From NCBI GenBank assembly GCA_964519805.1, contig CAZFKN010000016.1, positions 1 through 38,800 on the forward strand: DNA of 38,800 bases. The letters are read 5' to 3'. Position 1 is the stretch's first letter. Every line of letters starts with the position of its first letter. This DNA is from DASQPE01 sp964519805 (GTDB taxonomy: Bacteria; Gemmatimonadota; Gemmatimonadetes; Gemmatimonadales; GWC2-71-9). Shown here one piece after another: positions 7,579-15,163 of this stretch. The notes beneath the pieces are model-generated. The model worked only from the letters and a program-made list of their open reading frames with translations, was not told where the DNA came from and did no database searches. The position numbers and the translations under genes were made by a program.

Positions 7579-7830
7579 CGTCGAAGACTTCGACAGATCG
7601 GCGGTGGATGGCCGGAGCCTAAGCGAAGGAGAGACAGGAGCTTGGTGTTTCGTTTCGGTTGGCATTCGACTTGCCAATAGAGGGGATTGCGGAGCCGCAG
7701 GCTCCTCGGGAAAGTGGCAGGTCGAAGAAGGGTGGAGCGGGCACACAGGTCCGTCTCCGTAAACTCAGGGGGCGATCTGCCACCTCTTGACGCGAACGGT
7801 CCGCCGAAGCCGGCGGGCCGTTCGCGTTTT
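7579..7830 (+). ncRNA. Candidate structured non-coding RNA with intrinsic terminator
   Basis: No protein gene fits here. Several nested helices can be drawn: 7579-7587 with 7785-7792 (one bulged G); CAGATCG 7594-7600 with CGATCTG 7773-7779; a 12-base helix with one G-U pair, 7665-7676 with 7715-7726; and an inner hairpin GGAGCC 7691-7696 with GGCTCC 7700-7705. Alternative local pairings exist at 7619-7645. A 15-base-pair terminator with a T tract follows on the plus strand only, setting the direction. The rod with a large internal loop recalls 6S RNA, but no diagnostic sequence was recognised. It could be an independent RNA or a processed 3' part of the lgt transcript; no clear promoter was found. 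Hand-drawn pairing only. Confidence 0.5.
7791..7830 (+). terminator. Strong rho-independent terminator
   Basis: A 15-base-pair stem (7791-7805 with 7812-7826; one G-U pair, otherwise perfect) closes a six-base loop and is followed by TTTT at 7827-7830. The T tract is on the plus strand, so it ends transcription coming from lgt or the candidate RNA. The minus-strand DinB gene stops immediately beyond it (7831), so the hairpin may also help end that transcript, although no T run exists on that side. Confidence 0.85.
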
Positions 7831-8319
7831 CTAGAGCAGGCCGAGCGCGCGCTTGAGAACAGAGACCTGGCCCAGGTGATAGGCATCGTGTTGGGCCACC
7901 CCGTGCAGCGTGACGTAGTAGGTTACGCCGGAGCCCACCGACCGATCCCGCTGACGACCGACCAGGTCATCCAGCTTGGCTTCAGACAGCTTCCCGAGCG
8001 CCGCGGCGAGCCGCCGGTGCGAGTCCTCAAGCCGGGCCTGCGTGCGCGCCCACGCGGCGTCCGTCGTCTCCGCAACCTTCGGCCAATCGCCTTCAGCAGG
8101 CTCCGCCGGCTCGCCGCCCTCCACTCGCCGGGCCACCTCATTCCGCCACGCGATGATGTGAAGCACCAACTCCCAGATGCTGTGTCCGCCCGCGATCGGC
8201 CGAGCGGCCGCTCCGGAGGCCGCTACGCCTCCCAGCACCTGACGGGCTGAGGGTCCGTGCCAGGGCTCACCCTGCTGGTCCCGGGCCAGCTCGTCGGCGA
8301 TACGGTCGATCTCGCTCAT
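7831..8319 (-). CDS. DinB-like/DUF664-type four-helix protein
   Basis: A 162-residue protein of the DinB/YfiT superfamily, four-helix bundles that bind a divalent metal with three histidines. The likely ligands are H54 in LVLHIIAWRNE and H144 and H148 in GVAQHDAYHLGQ, the standard spacing. Members include thiol transferases and stress-induced proteins, but the substrate cannot be read from sequence. The start is ATG at 8319 with a GGAGG ribosome-binding site 5 bases upstream, one of the clearest in the window. It lies 65 bases downstream of the FTR1 stop on the same strand. Family confident, reaction unknown. Confidence 0.88.
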   Translation of the reverse strand: MSEIDRIADELARDQQGEPWHGPSARQVLGGVAASGAAARPIAGGHSIWELVLHIIAWRNEVARRVEGGEPAEPAEGDWPKVAETTDAAWARTQARLEDSHRRLAAALGKLSEAKLDDLVGRQRDRSVGSGVTYYVTLHGVAQHDAYHLGQVSVLKRALGLL

Positions 8320-8384
8320 AGTTGCCTCCTCCGAACGACTACGGCCCGCCGGGGCGGGCCGTTTCGAATCCGTCGCGAAGGGTC

Positions 8385-10520
8385 TCAGAGACCGCGCCGG
8401 GCCGATTCCGACTCGCGCCGCTTGAGCTGGCTTCGCATCCGCTCGAGCTCGGCTCGAAGCTCGGCCAGGTCCGCCTCCATCCGCTCGAGCGAGCGGAGCA
8501 GCTCGATCCGCGCACCCGGCTGAATCCCTCCGGATGCGGTAACCGCCGGCGGACGGTCCCTCGGCGCGGTTGCATCCGGGACCATCACCGACGTCACGCG
8601 GAGCCGCCGGGGCTCGATGCCGAACGTCCAGACCACGGCGACCACGAGCAGGGCGAGAAGAGCGCCCTGGGCCGCAAGCGACTCCACCGTCGGGTAGATG
8701 CCCAGCGCCGGGACTCGGGGACCCCAGGGAACGATCGTCGTGGGGAGCAAGCCGCCTTCCTGCAGCTCGGCCACGCCGCGTCCGGCGAAGACAAACGCCA
8801 TGTAGTAGAGGAACGTGCCGGTGATGCCGAAGAACGGCTTCAGCGGGAGGCGCACGCCGTACCGGTTGATCGCGATGTACACGCCGACCATGACGACCGA
8901 GCCGAGCGCGATTCCGGCGACGATCGCCCCGGTGGAGGCACCTGTGCCGCCGGCGACGAACAACGCCTTGTAGAACAGCACCGTCTCGAAGCCCTCGCGA
9001 TACACCGCGAGAAACGCGGCCGATGCAAGGGCCAGCGCCGAGCCGCTCGTCACGGCGTCCTGCACCTTGCTACGGACGAACTGGTTCCACTTGGCCACCT
9101 CCATTTTGGACAGCAGCCAGTAGCTGACGTAGAACAGCACGACCGTGGCAACCAGCATCGTGACCCCCTCGAGCGCCTCGCGCCTTGCGGGGGTGATCCG
9201 GAACACGGTCTCCAGCGCGAACGCCGTGAGCAGGCTCGCGCCCACCGCCGCACCGACACCGATATGGATGTCGCGCTTCCGGCTGGCGGCGCCGGTCTTG
9301 GTCAGGAACGCCATCAGCGCGCCGATGACCAGGATCGCCTCGAGGCCCTCCCGAACCAGGATCACGAACGACTGGAAGAACAGGTTGGCCGGAGCGAGCG
9401 TTTCGCCGAGGACCCGCTCGGCGTTCTCGAGGTCGGCGGCGAGCCCGGCTCGGATGCTCTCCAGCTCCGCGTCGGTCGCCCCGCCCGCCGCGCGCGTCCG
9501 CAATGCCGCGAACCGGCTCTCGAGCGCCGTCGCCAGGTCGGGGTTCTTGGCGCGAACCGACCGCTCTACCTGCTCGAACGTCATGTAAGCGTTGAAGCCG
9601 GCCGCGCTCGCGGCCTCACCCTTGCCGGTCCGCGCGAGGGCGTACGCTGAATCGAGTTGCGAGCGCACGGTGCCGAACACCCGCGTGGTCGCCGCTGCAT
9701 CGGCGGTCTCCTGGAGGCTCCGAACCGCGGCGATCGCGCCGGCCGACGTGTCGCCATGGCCGGCAGTCGCGAGCGCGGCCGCCACGGCCGAGTCCGAGAG
9801 GCGCCCCGTGGTACTGAAGCCTCGGAGGGCGGGTGGAACATCGCCGTGGGGCGGTGGCAACCGGAGCAGCGTGGCATACGCGGCCACGGCCCAGCGGTCA
9901 TCGGTTGAGAGGCGGGTTTCGAACGCAGGCATGGCCGTACCGACCACACCGATCGTGACCCGGTGATAGAAGTCGAGCGGTGAGGCATGGCGCAGCGCGG
10001 CGGCATCGGCAAGGTCGGCGGGCCTCGGCTCGAGCCCCGTGGCCATCGGGCCGTCACCGCGTCCGAGGTCGCCGTGACAGGTGGCGCAGCTCTCCCGATA
10101 GATCTGCCCGCCCCGCGCGAGCGACGGCGCTTCGGCGGGCAGCTCGTCGAGCGAGACGCCCAGGCGGGTCGACAGGGCGGAGGTGAACGCCCGCACCCGG
10201 GCGTCGAGGAGGTCGGGAGCGGCGGTGGCATTCACCATCGCGACCAGCGAGTCGATCCCGCGAATGGCCGTGGCGCCGACGTCGGCAGGCAGGAGCCCAG
10301 CGCTACGGCGGGATTCTGCGAGGAACAACCGCGCCTCGCCGACTTCCGCGCTAGCGACGATCCGGCCGTCCTGGACGCCCGAGCGGTATTCCTGAGCGGC
10401 GAGCTGGGCAGTCGCGGCGATGCGACGGACGACGGGGATCTGGTCTCCGGCGGCCTGGGGCTGCTGAACGAGGAGGGCAGCAGTCGCGAGGATTCGGGCA
10501 CGGGCGCCGATGAGAACCAT
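8385..10520 (-). CDS. Cytochrome c/FTR1-family iron permease fusion
   Basis: A 711-residue membrane protein. Order of parts: signal peptide (about 1-24); helical region; cytochrome c domain with CATCH (145-149) as haem site and M197 in GTAMPAF as likely axial ligand; a second helical segment; FTR1 permease from about 378 with REGLE (390-394) and REGFE (508-512), the iron-binding motifs of oxidase-dependent iron permeases; and a C-terminal charged coiled coil. The haem domain may take the electron when Fe(II) is oxidised before transport, as inferred for this known fusion type. The frame runs upstream to 10664, but ATG at 10520 gives a proper signal peptide. No Shine-Dalgarno is evident. An imperfect dyad (10524-10544) sits just upstream of the start. 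Confidence 0.92.
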   Translation of the reverse strand: MVLIGARARILATAALLVQQPQAAGDQIPVVRRIAATAQLAAQEYRSGVQDGRIVASAEVGEARLFLAESRRSAGLLPADVGATAIRGIDSLVAMVNATAAPDLLDARVRAFTSALSTRLGVSLDELPAEAPSLARGGQIYRESCATCHGDLGRGDGPMATGLEPRPADLADAAALRHASPLDFYHRVTIGVVGTAMPAFETRLSTDDRWAVAAYATLLRLPPPHGDVPPALRGFSTTGRLSDSAVAAALATAGHGDTSAGAIAAVRSLQETADAAATTRVFGTVRSQLDSAYALARTGKGEAASAAGFNAYMTFEQVERSVRAKNPDLATALESRFAALRTRAAGGATDAELESIRAGLAADLENAERVLGETLAPANLFFQSFVILVREGLEAILVIGALMAFLTKTGAASRKRDIHIGVGAAVGASLLTAFALETVFRITPARREALEGVTMLVATVVLFYVSYWLLSKMEVAKWNQFVRSKVQDAVTSGSALALASAAFLAVYREGFETVLFYKALFVAGGTGASTGAIVAGIALGSVVMVGVYIAINRYGVRLPLKPFFGITGTFLYYMAFVFAGRGVAELQEGGLLPTTIVPWGPRVPALGIYPTVESLAAQGALLALLVVAVVWTFGIEPRRLRVTSVMVPDATAPRDRPPAVTASGGIQPGARIELLRSLERMEADLAELRAELERMRSQLKRRESESARRGL

Positions 10521-10523
10521 TGT

Positions 10524-10544
10524 CAACAAATTTCGATTGTGTTG
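10524..10544 (-). promoter_or_regulatory. Possible operator dyad before the iron permease gene
   Basis: A 21-base imperfect palindrome with outer arms CAACA and TGTTG lies 3 bases upstream of the FTR1 start codon, in the only AT-rich stretch nearby. A TATAGC hexamer further upstream (minus strand, about 10559-10564) could be a -10 element, but no good -35 was found. The position suits an iron-responsive repressor site, yet the sequence does not match the Fur or DtxR consensus closely. Weak evidence. Confidence 0.25.
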
Positions 10545-10599
10545 CCGAAAAACTAGATCGCTATAGTCGGATTTGGAAGAGGGGTTTACCCGATGTGCG

Positions 10600-11346
10600 C
10601 TACAGGCGCTCCCAGACCGCCTCGACAAAGCCCCGAAGTGACGGGGGGACCGGCAAGTAGCCACCCAGTATCAGGCCGAGCCAGGTCGCACCCACCAGGA
10701 CGACGACGCTCGCTAGCCAGAGGGGCCAGGTTGGCCGGCGCCAGGCACGGACTCGACCGATTTCGGGGCTCCACAGCGCCTCCTCACGCAGCGCCGCGGA
10801 TTCCAGCTCGAGCCACGCGGACTCGAGGCGGCGGGCTACAGCCAGCAAGGCCCCCTGCCACTCCCGGACGGCGGCATCGCCGCGGGGCCCGCCTGCTGAC
10901 ACTGCGGGAACGAGTTGCTCCAGAACCTCGAGCGACTGGAGAAACGCGACCCCGCCTGCTCCCAACCGCCCCGAGATGGCGAGGCGATCGCCGTCGGAAA
11001 GGACGAGCTGGCGCCGGCGCCGACGCGGGAGCCGTGCCTCACGCCCGGCCGCTTCCAGCCGTGCGTTCACCGCCTGCACGATTCGGTCGCTGACCTCGGC
11101 CACAGCCCGCTCCCACTCGACCAGCCACGCTTGGCGATTGAGTGAGCTGACGGCGGCGGCCCGATCGTCCGCCACGGCAAAGGCCCGAGCCGCTCCCCCA
11201 AGCTCGAATATCTCGGTTGCGACCTGAAGTCGGACGTCGTCCAACCGCACCCAGGTCGACCCCGGGCCGCCGGACAGGGAGCAGAGCCTGCCCAATGCGG
11301 GGCCAAGCTCAGGGACCAGCGTGGCCGAGCCTGGGACGGCCGTCAT
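10600..11346 (-). CDS. Protein of unknown function with C-terminal membrane anchor
   Basis: A 248-residue protein not recognised. It is mostly helical and rich in Ala, Arg and Leu, with a basic patch RLPRRRRRQ around residue 107 and one strong hydrophobic segment near the C terminus (about 208-228: PLWLASVVVLVGATWLGLIL). The bulk is therefore probably cytoplasmic with the tail in the membrane. Its ATG overlaps the CYTH stop by 4 bases, so the two are almost certainly translated together; a joint role with the CYTH protein in (poly)phosphate or nucleotide metabolism would be speculation. It is the last gene of the run before the FTR1 promoter region. Confidence 0.7.
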   Translation of the reverse strand: MTAVPGSATLVPELGPALGRLCSLSGGPGSTWVRLDDVRLQVATEIFELGGAARAFAVADDRAAAVSSLNRQAWLVEWERAVAEVSDRIVQAVNARLEAAGREARLPRRRRRQLVLSDGDRLAISGRLGAGGVAFLQSLEVLEQLVPAVSAGGPRGDAAVREWQGALLAVARRLESAWLELESAALREEALWSPEIGRVRAWRRPTWPLWLASVVVLVGATWLGLILGGYLPVPPSLRGFVEAVWERL

Positions 11347-11942
11347 TCGGTCTCCCAGGCAGGCCGATCGCCGCCAAGGCCGGCGACGGCGAGCACGGCC
11401 GGTCGGGCGCCTCGCGCATCGTATCGGCGCACGAAGTCCACCAGCATCTCAGCGGTGAAGCCGTCGCGCGGCAGTCCGGTGGCGCCGATGGCGTCTTCGA
11501 TGGCCTCCGGCGAACCCTCGACTTCCAGCAGCACGTCCATTCGCGGATACCATTCCACTCGGAGTACGGCCTGGCCAAGCTCGAACATCTCCACCCAGCG
11601 ATCGATGGCCTGTATCACCTGGTAGCCGAGTGCCTCCAGGATAGCGCCGGGCGAATCAGGTCCGCCGGCGAGGCGACAGCTCAGCTCCTCGCGCAGCTTG
11701 TAGCCGTCGCTCGAGCGTCGCGTGGTGCCCTTCCACGTCAGCTCGGCCTCGACCTGGCCGTCGGCGTGCACAAACCGGCGGATCCTCAGCACCTCGTCCC
11801 GCGCGGCGAGCACCCCGTCCCGGTCGTAGCGCCGGTCCTCCATGAGCCCGCGGAAACCGGGCCGAGCGCCTGCAATCGCGAGGCGCCGGCGAAGCGCGGC
11901 CGGATCCGGCACGATGGCCTTGAGCTCGAGCTCTGCCGCCAT
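11343..11942 (-). CDS. CYTH-domain protein (class IV adenylate cyclase/thiamine triphosphatase-like)
   Basis: A 199-residue protein with the CYTH signature ELELK (ExExK, residues 4-8) at its N terminus, followed by alternating charged strands: EVLRIRRF, VEAELTWKG, KLREELSC, VLRVEWYP and VLLEVEG. These form the tunnel that binds triphosphate groups and metal ions. Family members are CyaB-type adenylate cyclases, thiamine triphosphatases and inorganic triphosphatases; sequence alone does not decide. About 165-170 residues form the tunnel domain, with a short extra tail. It starts 4 bases after the HAD gene and overlaps the next gene by 4 bases. Confidence 0.85.
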   Translation of the reverse strand: MAAELELKAIVPDPAALRRRLAIAGARPGFRGLMEDRRYDRDGVLAARDEVLRIRRFVHADGQVEAELTWKGTTRRSSDGYKLREELSCRLAGGPDSPGAILEALGYQVIQAIDRWVEMFELGQAVLRVEWYPRMDVLLEVEGSPEAIEDAIGATGLPRDGFTAEMLVDFVRRYDARGARPAVLAVAGLGGDRPAWETE

Positions 11943-11946
11943 GCGG

Positions 11947-12645
11947 TCAGGTTAGGATGGCCTCGAGGACCCGGTCGGTGTCCCCCAGATCGGTGAAGAC
12001 CGCGTGGGCGCCGCAGGCGGCGAGCTGCTCGACGGAGTAGGCCCCCGTCGCGACGGCGACTGCGCGGGCGCCGATCCCCGCTCCACACGCGACGTCCGCC
12101 GGTGTGTCTCCGATGATGACGACCTCGGCGCCTGCGGGCTCCCGACCGAAGAAGAACGGCTTGGCCCGCCGCGCGGCGATCGACGGGAGATCGGGGCGGT
12201 GCGCCGCGTCGGAGCCGAAGGCGCCGACGCGGAAACGGGCCGGATCCAACCCGGCCGCCCTGAGCTTGAGCGCGGCGCCGCGTTCGAGGTTGCCCGTCAG
12301 TAAGCCGAGCACGACGCCGTCGTGTCCTTCCAGACGATCCAGAATTTCGGGGAAGCCGGGCATGAGCCGAGTGCCGGTGGTCGCGGCCAGCTCGCGCTCG
12401 AGGAGGCTGACATAGCGGTCGCAGACCGCCTGAATGCGCGATCCGTCGTCCGGGCCCGCGTCTCCTGCCGCGTTCAGCAGCTCGGTCACGATCTGGGGAT
12501 CGGTCTTGCCGTCGAAGCGGATGCGCTCGAAGGCCGCGTGGTCGCCCACCAGCTCCGCGAGCGCCGCGGTGATGGCGCGGCGCCCGGCGCCCGCAGTCAG
12601 AAGGATGGTGCCGTCGATGTCGAACAGGATCAGACGAGAAGTCAT
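11947..12645 (-). CDS. HAD-superfamily phosphatase (phosphoglycolate phosphatase-like)
   Basis: A 232-residue haloacid dehalogenase-type hydrolase. Motif I is LFDIDGT (catalytic Asp pair), motif II is LLTGN, the conserved lysine is in RRAKPFFFG, and motif IV is VIIGDTPADVACG. A helical cap follows motif I. Substrate is unknown; the layout resembles Gph and PGP-like phosphatases. The frame continues upstream to 12732 into the NlpC gene, but ATG at 12645, 17 bases after the NlpC stop, places motif I at the normal distance from the N terminus. It is part of a minus-strand run with CYTH and NlpC/P60 proteins. Confidence 0.88.
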   Translation of the reverse strand: MTSRLILFDIDGTILLTAGAGRRAITAALAELVGDHAAFERIRFDGKTDPQIVTELLNAAGDAGPDDGSRIQAVCDRYVSLLERELAATTGTRLMPGFPEILDRLEGHDGVVLGLLTGNLERGAALKLRAAGLDPARFRVGAFGSDAAHRPDLPSIAARRAKPFFFGREPAGAEVVIIGDTPADVACGAGIGARAVAVATGAYSVEQLAACGAHAVFTDLGDTDRVLEAILT

Positions 12646-12662
12646 CGGCAGAGCCCGGCCAT

Positions 12663-13475
12663 CTAGTCTCCGACCCGCCGGACCATCACCAGACGGTCGC
12701 GGAGCCCTGCGGCGCGCGTGCCGGGACGCCACGACTCGCGGATCACGCCGCCACAGGCAAGCGCGGAGTGCACCAGCGACTCACCGCGCGCGGCAATGGC
12801 CACGTGGGTCACGTCCCCTCCGAACTCGCTCTGAAAAAAGAGCAGGTCGCCCGGCCGGAGTGCGGCCGGTGCGATCTCGACGCCGGCCTCTCCCTGCGCC
12901 GCCGCGTCCCGCGGGAGCGCGATGCCCCGCGCTGCGAACGTCGTCTGTACCAGGCCCGAGCAGTCCACGCCCCACGGCGTGATACCGCCCCACTGATACG
13001 GCGCCCCAAGGAAATGGCGAGCCGCCCACTCCTCGGGCGCCCCGGCACGGGCTTCGGCCACGACTTCGGCAAAGCGTCGCAGCATGCCCTGCACCACCCG
13101 GCCCGCCCTGCCGTCCGGCAGGAGAATACCGTCGGGGACGAGCGCGGCGCGGGCGCGGAGCGGCAACCGCACCGTGCCGCCGGCCACGGCGACCTCCGCG
13201 CCGTCGCTCCACGCCCGGGCCCGGTCGTTCCAGGCTTCGCTCTCCCGTCGAGTCCATTCCCTCACGTACCCGCGGTTGAGCCAGCCTTCGTACCCGTCGC
13301 GATCCAGGCGCACGCGCCGCCACTCGACCTTGGCCTCCAGCACCACCGCGGTCTCCCCCAGCACGAGCTGCGAGACCTGCTCGGCTCGCAGGCTGGGCTC
13401 GGCGAGGAGCGGGGTGACGGCGGCGAGGGAGACGACGGCGGTCAGGAGGGCGCCTGTCCGGCCTTCGCGGCGCAG
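12663..13475 (-). CDS. SH3-NlpC/P60 cell-wall hydrolase, probably starting at CTG
   Basis: A secreted peptidoglycan endopeptidase of the NlpC/P60 family. The first standard start codon is GTG at 13364, but that would cut into the SH3b domain. The frame is open to a TGA at 13479-13481, and the only start giving a signal peptide is CTG at 13475. It yields a basic MRREGR end, a hydrophobic LLTAVVSLAAV core and a TPLLA-E cleavage site. In this 270-residue form the SH3b domain spans about 30-75, and the catalytic domain has C172 (VDCSGLVQ), H224 (VTHVAIA) and H236. The start overlaps the upstream zinc-ribbon gene, so translational coupling is possible. Function is confident; the start codon is inferred. 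Confidence 0.85.
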   Translation of the reverse strand: MRREGRTGALLTAVVSLAAVTPLLAEPSLRAEQVSQLVLGETAVVLEAKVEWRRVRLDRDGYEGWLNRGYVREWTRRESEAWNDRARAWSDGAEVAVAGGTVRLPLRARAALVPDGILLPDGRAGRVVQGMLRRFAEVVAEARAGAPEEWAARHFLGAPYQWGGITPWGVDCSGLVQTTFAARGIALPRDAAAQGEAGVEIAPAALRPGDLLFFQSEFGGDVTHVAIAARGESLVHSALACGGVIRESWRPGTRAAGLRDRLVMVRRVGD

Positions 13476-13591
13476 GCCTCACAGCGGGTGACGCCGCGGA
13501 AGGTGCAGATGAGACAGATGAACGTGCCGCAGTTCGCGCAGGGGTAGCCCTCGGAGGCTCGCTCCTCGCGGCCGCAGGCGCGGCAACGCAT
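13442..13591 (-). CDS. Mini zinc-ribbon protein
   Basis: A 49-residue protein with four CxxC knuckles (C3/C6, C18/C21, C26/C29, C37/C40), enough to bind two zinc ions like a small B-box or double zinc ribbon. Two starts are possible in frame: ATG at 13627 (61 aa) and ATG at 13591. The inner one has AGGAG 8 bases upstream and begins right at the first knuckle (MRCRACG), so it is preferred. It sits between the NtrC-type regulator and the NlpC gene, whose start probably overlaps its end. Function unknown; such proteins bind nucleic acids or proteins. Confidence 0.75.
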   Translation of the reverse strand: MRCRACGREERASEGYPCANCGTFICLICTFRGVTRCEACAAKAGQAPS

Positions 13592-13634
13592 CGCGTCCTT
13601 CTCCTGGGGCTGGTGGCGCTGCGTCATGCGAGGC

Positions 13635-14981
13635 TCAGGCGGTGATGCTGTAGCGCTTGATCTTGTTGATCAGGGTGGCGCGCGAGATCCCCAGCTCGTG
13701 CGCCGCGCGGGTGCGATTGCCGCCGTGGTGCTTCAGCGTACGCTCGATGTGCTGGCGCTCGAGATCGTCCAGACTGAGCGGGGTGTGGCGACGGTCGCCG
13801 ATCCCGGGCCGGGCGCGGAACTCGCCCGGCAGGTGCTCCACGCTGATGGCCATCTGCCCGCGGCCGAGGATCATCGCTCGCTCGAGCACATTGCGCATCT
13901 CGCGGACGTTACCGGGCCAGGGGTAGACCAGCAACCGCTCGAGCACCTCGCTGGACAGCGAGGCCGGGGCCTCGGGCAGCTCGGCCCGCAGGTCGGTCAT
14001 GAGACGCGTGATCAGCGCCAGCCGGTCCTCGCGTGAGCGGTCGCGCACGGCGGGGAGCGTCAGCGGCATGACGCTCAGGCGGTAGTAGAGGTCCTCTCGA
14101 AACCGTCCCGCTTCGACTTCCGCCTGGAGATTCTTGTTGGTGGCGGCGATCAGGCGTACGTCCACCGTTAGCTCGCGCGTGCCGCCCAGGCGCCGGAACG
14201 TCTTGGTCTCGAGCACCTTCAGAAGCTTGGGCTGGAGCTCGGGCGCCAGGTCGCCGATCTCGTCGAGGAAGATCGTCCCGTGGTCGGCGATCTCGAACAG
14301 TCCTTGCTTGCGGTCCTTCGCGTCCGTGAACGCACCCTTTTCGTGACCGAACAGCTCGGAGTCGAGAAACGTCGGATTGAGGCCGGCGCTGTTCACCTCG
14401 ACGAACGCCGCCTTGGCCCGCGGGCTCAGATCGTGGATCATCCGCGCGACCCAGCCCTTCCCGGTCCCGCTTTCTCCATTCAGGAGCACGGTGGTCCGCT
14501 CGCTCTGCGCCAGCAGCGCCACCTGATGGGCGAACTCTTGCATCGCGGAGGAGCCGCCGAGCGAGTCGAGCCCCGGCCCCGTCGCAGTCTGTCCGAGCAG
14601 CGTCTCGTTCACGCGCCGGAGGCGGACCTTGTCGGCCACGCGCGCGGTCGCCGCGGCGAGGTGCGCCATATCGACGGGTTTCGTGAGGAAGTTCTCCGCG
14701 CCCAGCTGCATCGCGCGCACCGCGGTGGGGATGTCGCTGTTCCCGGTGAGCAGAATGACGGCAGCGTCCCGCTGGCGCAGGTGCTCCAGGACCTCCATGC
14801 CGTCCATGCCGGGGAGGCGGAGGTCGAGGACCACGACGTCGGGGCGCACGCGGTCGAAGGTGGCGAGCCCGGCTTCCCCGCTCAGCTCCCGGGTGACCTC
14901 GTAGCCCAAGCGCTCGAAGTAGTTACCGATGCTTCGAAGCACGTCGACATCGTCGTCGATCAGCAGGACCGAATCAGCCAT
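13635..14981 (-). CDS. NtrC-family sigma54-type response regulator
   Basis: A 448-residue three-domain regulator. The receiver domain (1-120) has the acidic pocket DDD (10-12), phospho-acceptor D53 in LDLRLPGMDG, T79 and K101. The AAA+ domain (about 142-375) has Walker A GESGTGK (169-175), Walker B IFLDEIGD (237-244) and the arginine-rich WPGNVREMRN end. A Fis-type helix-turn-helix lies at the C terminus (GNRTRAAHELGISRATL). The sigma54-contact loop reads GAFTDA (216-221) instead of the consensus GAFTGA. No histidine kinase is visible nearby, but an assembly gap begins 57 bases upstream of the start. Zn-ribbon, NlpC and others follow on the same strand. Confidence 0.94.
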   Translation of the reverse strand: MADSVLLIDDDVDVLRSIGNYFERLGYEVTRELSGEAGLATFDRVRPDVVVLDLRLPGMDGMEVLEHLRQRDAAVILLTGNSDIPTAVRAMQLGAENFLTKPVDMAHLAAATARVADKVRLRRVNETLLGQTATGPGLDSLGGSSAMQEFAHQVALLAQSERTTVLLNGESGTGKGWVARMIHDLSPRAKAAFVEVNSAGLNPTFLDSELFGHEKGAFTDAKDRKQGLFEIADHGTIFLDEIGDLAPELQPKLLKVLETKTFRRLGGTRELTVDVRLIAATNKNLQAEVEAGRFREDLYYRLSVMPLTLPAVRDRSREDRLALITRLMTDLRAELPEAPASLSSEVLERLLVYPWPGNVREMRNVLERAMILGRGQMAISVEHLPGEFRARPGIGDRRHTPLSLDDLERQHIERTLKHHGGNRTRAAHELGISRATLINKIKRYSITA

Positions 14982-15038
14982 CTACCACGACCCGGCCACC
15001 GGATAGGCCTCGCAAGGGGGTGCCTTCCTTTTTACACC

Positions 15039-15138
15039 NNNNNNNNNNNNNNNNNNNNNNNNNNNNNNNNNNNNNNNNNNNNNNNNNNNNNNNNNNNNNN
15101 NNNNNNNNNNNNNNNNNNNNNNNNNNNNNNNNNNNNNN
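15039..15138. other. Assembly gap of 100 N
   Basis: Exactly 100 N, the usual placeholder for a scaffold gap of unknown size. Left of it are 57 bases upstream of the NtrC-type gene (minus strand). Right of it are 25 bases that end at the stop of the lipid kinase gene. The right flank (15141-15154) reads as two units resembling a degraded heptamer repeat, so a repeat may be the cause, but this is uncertain. Gene neighbourhood across the gap cannot be assumed. Confidence 0.98.
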
Positions 15139-15163
15139 GGGTTTGCAGTTGTTGTTCGGCGTC

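Noticed and set aside
14990..15038. Possible sigma54 promoter (GGCAC...TTGC) upstream of the NtrC-type gene
   Set aside because: The distance between the GG and GC elements is one base short of the strict -24/-12 spacing, and the region is truncated by the gap.
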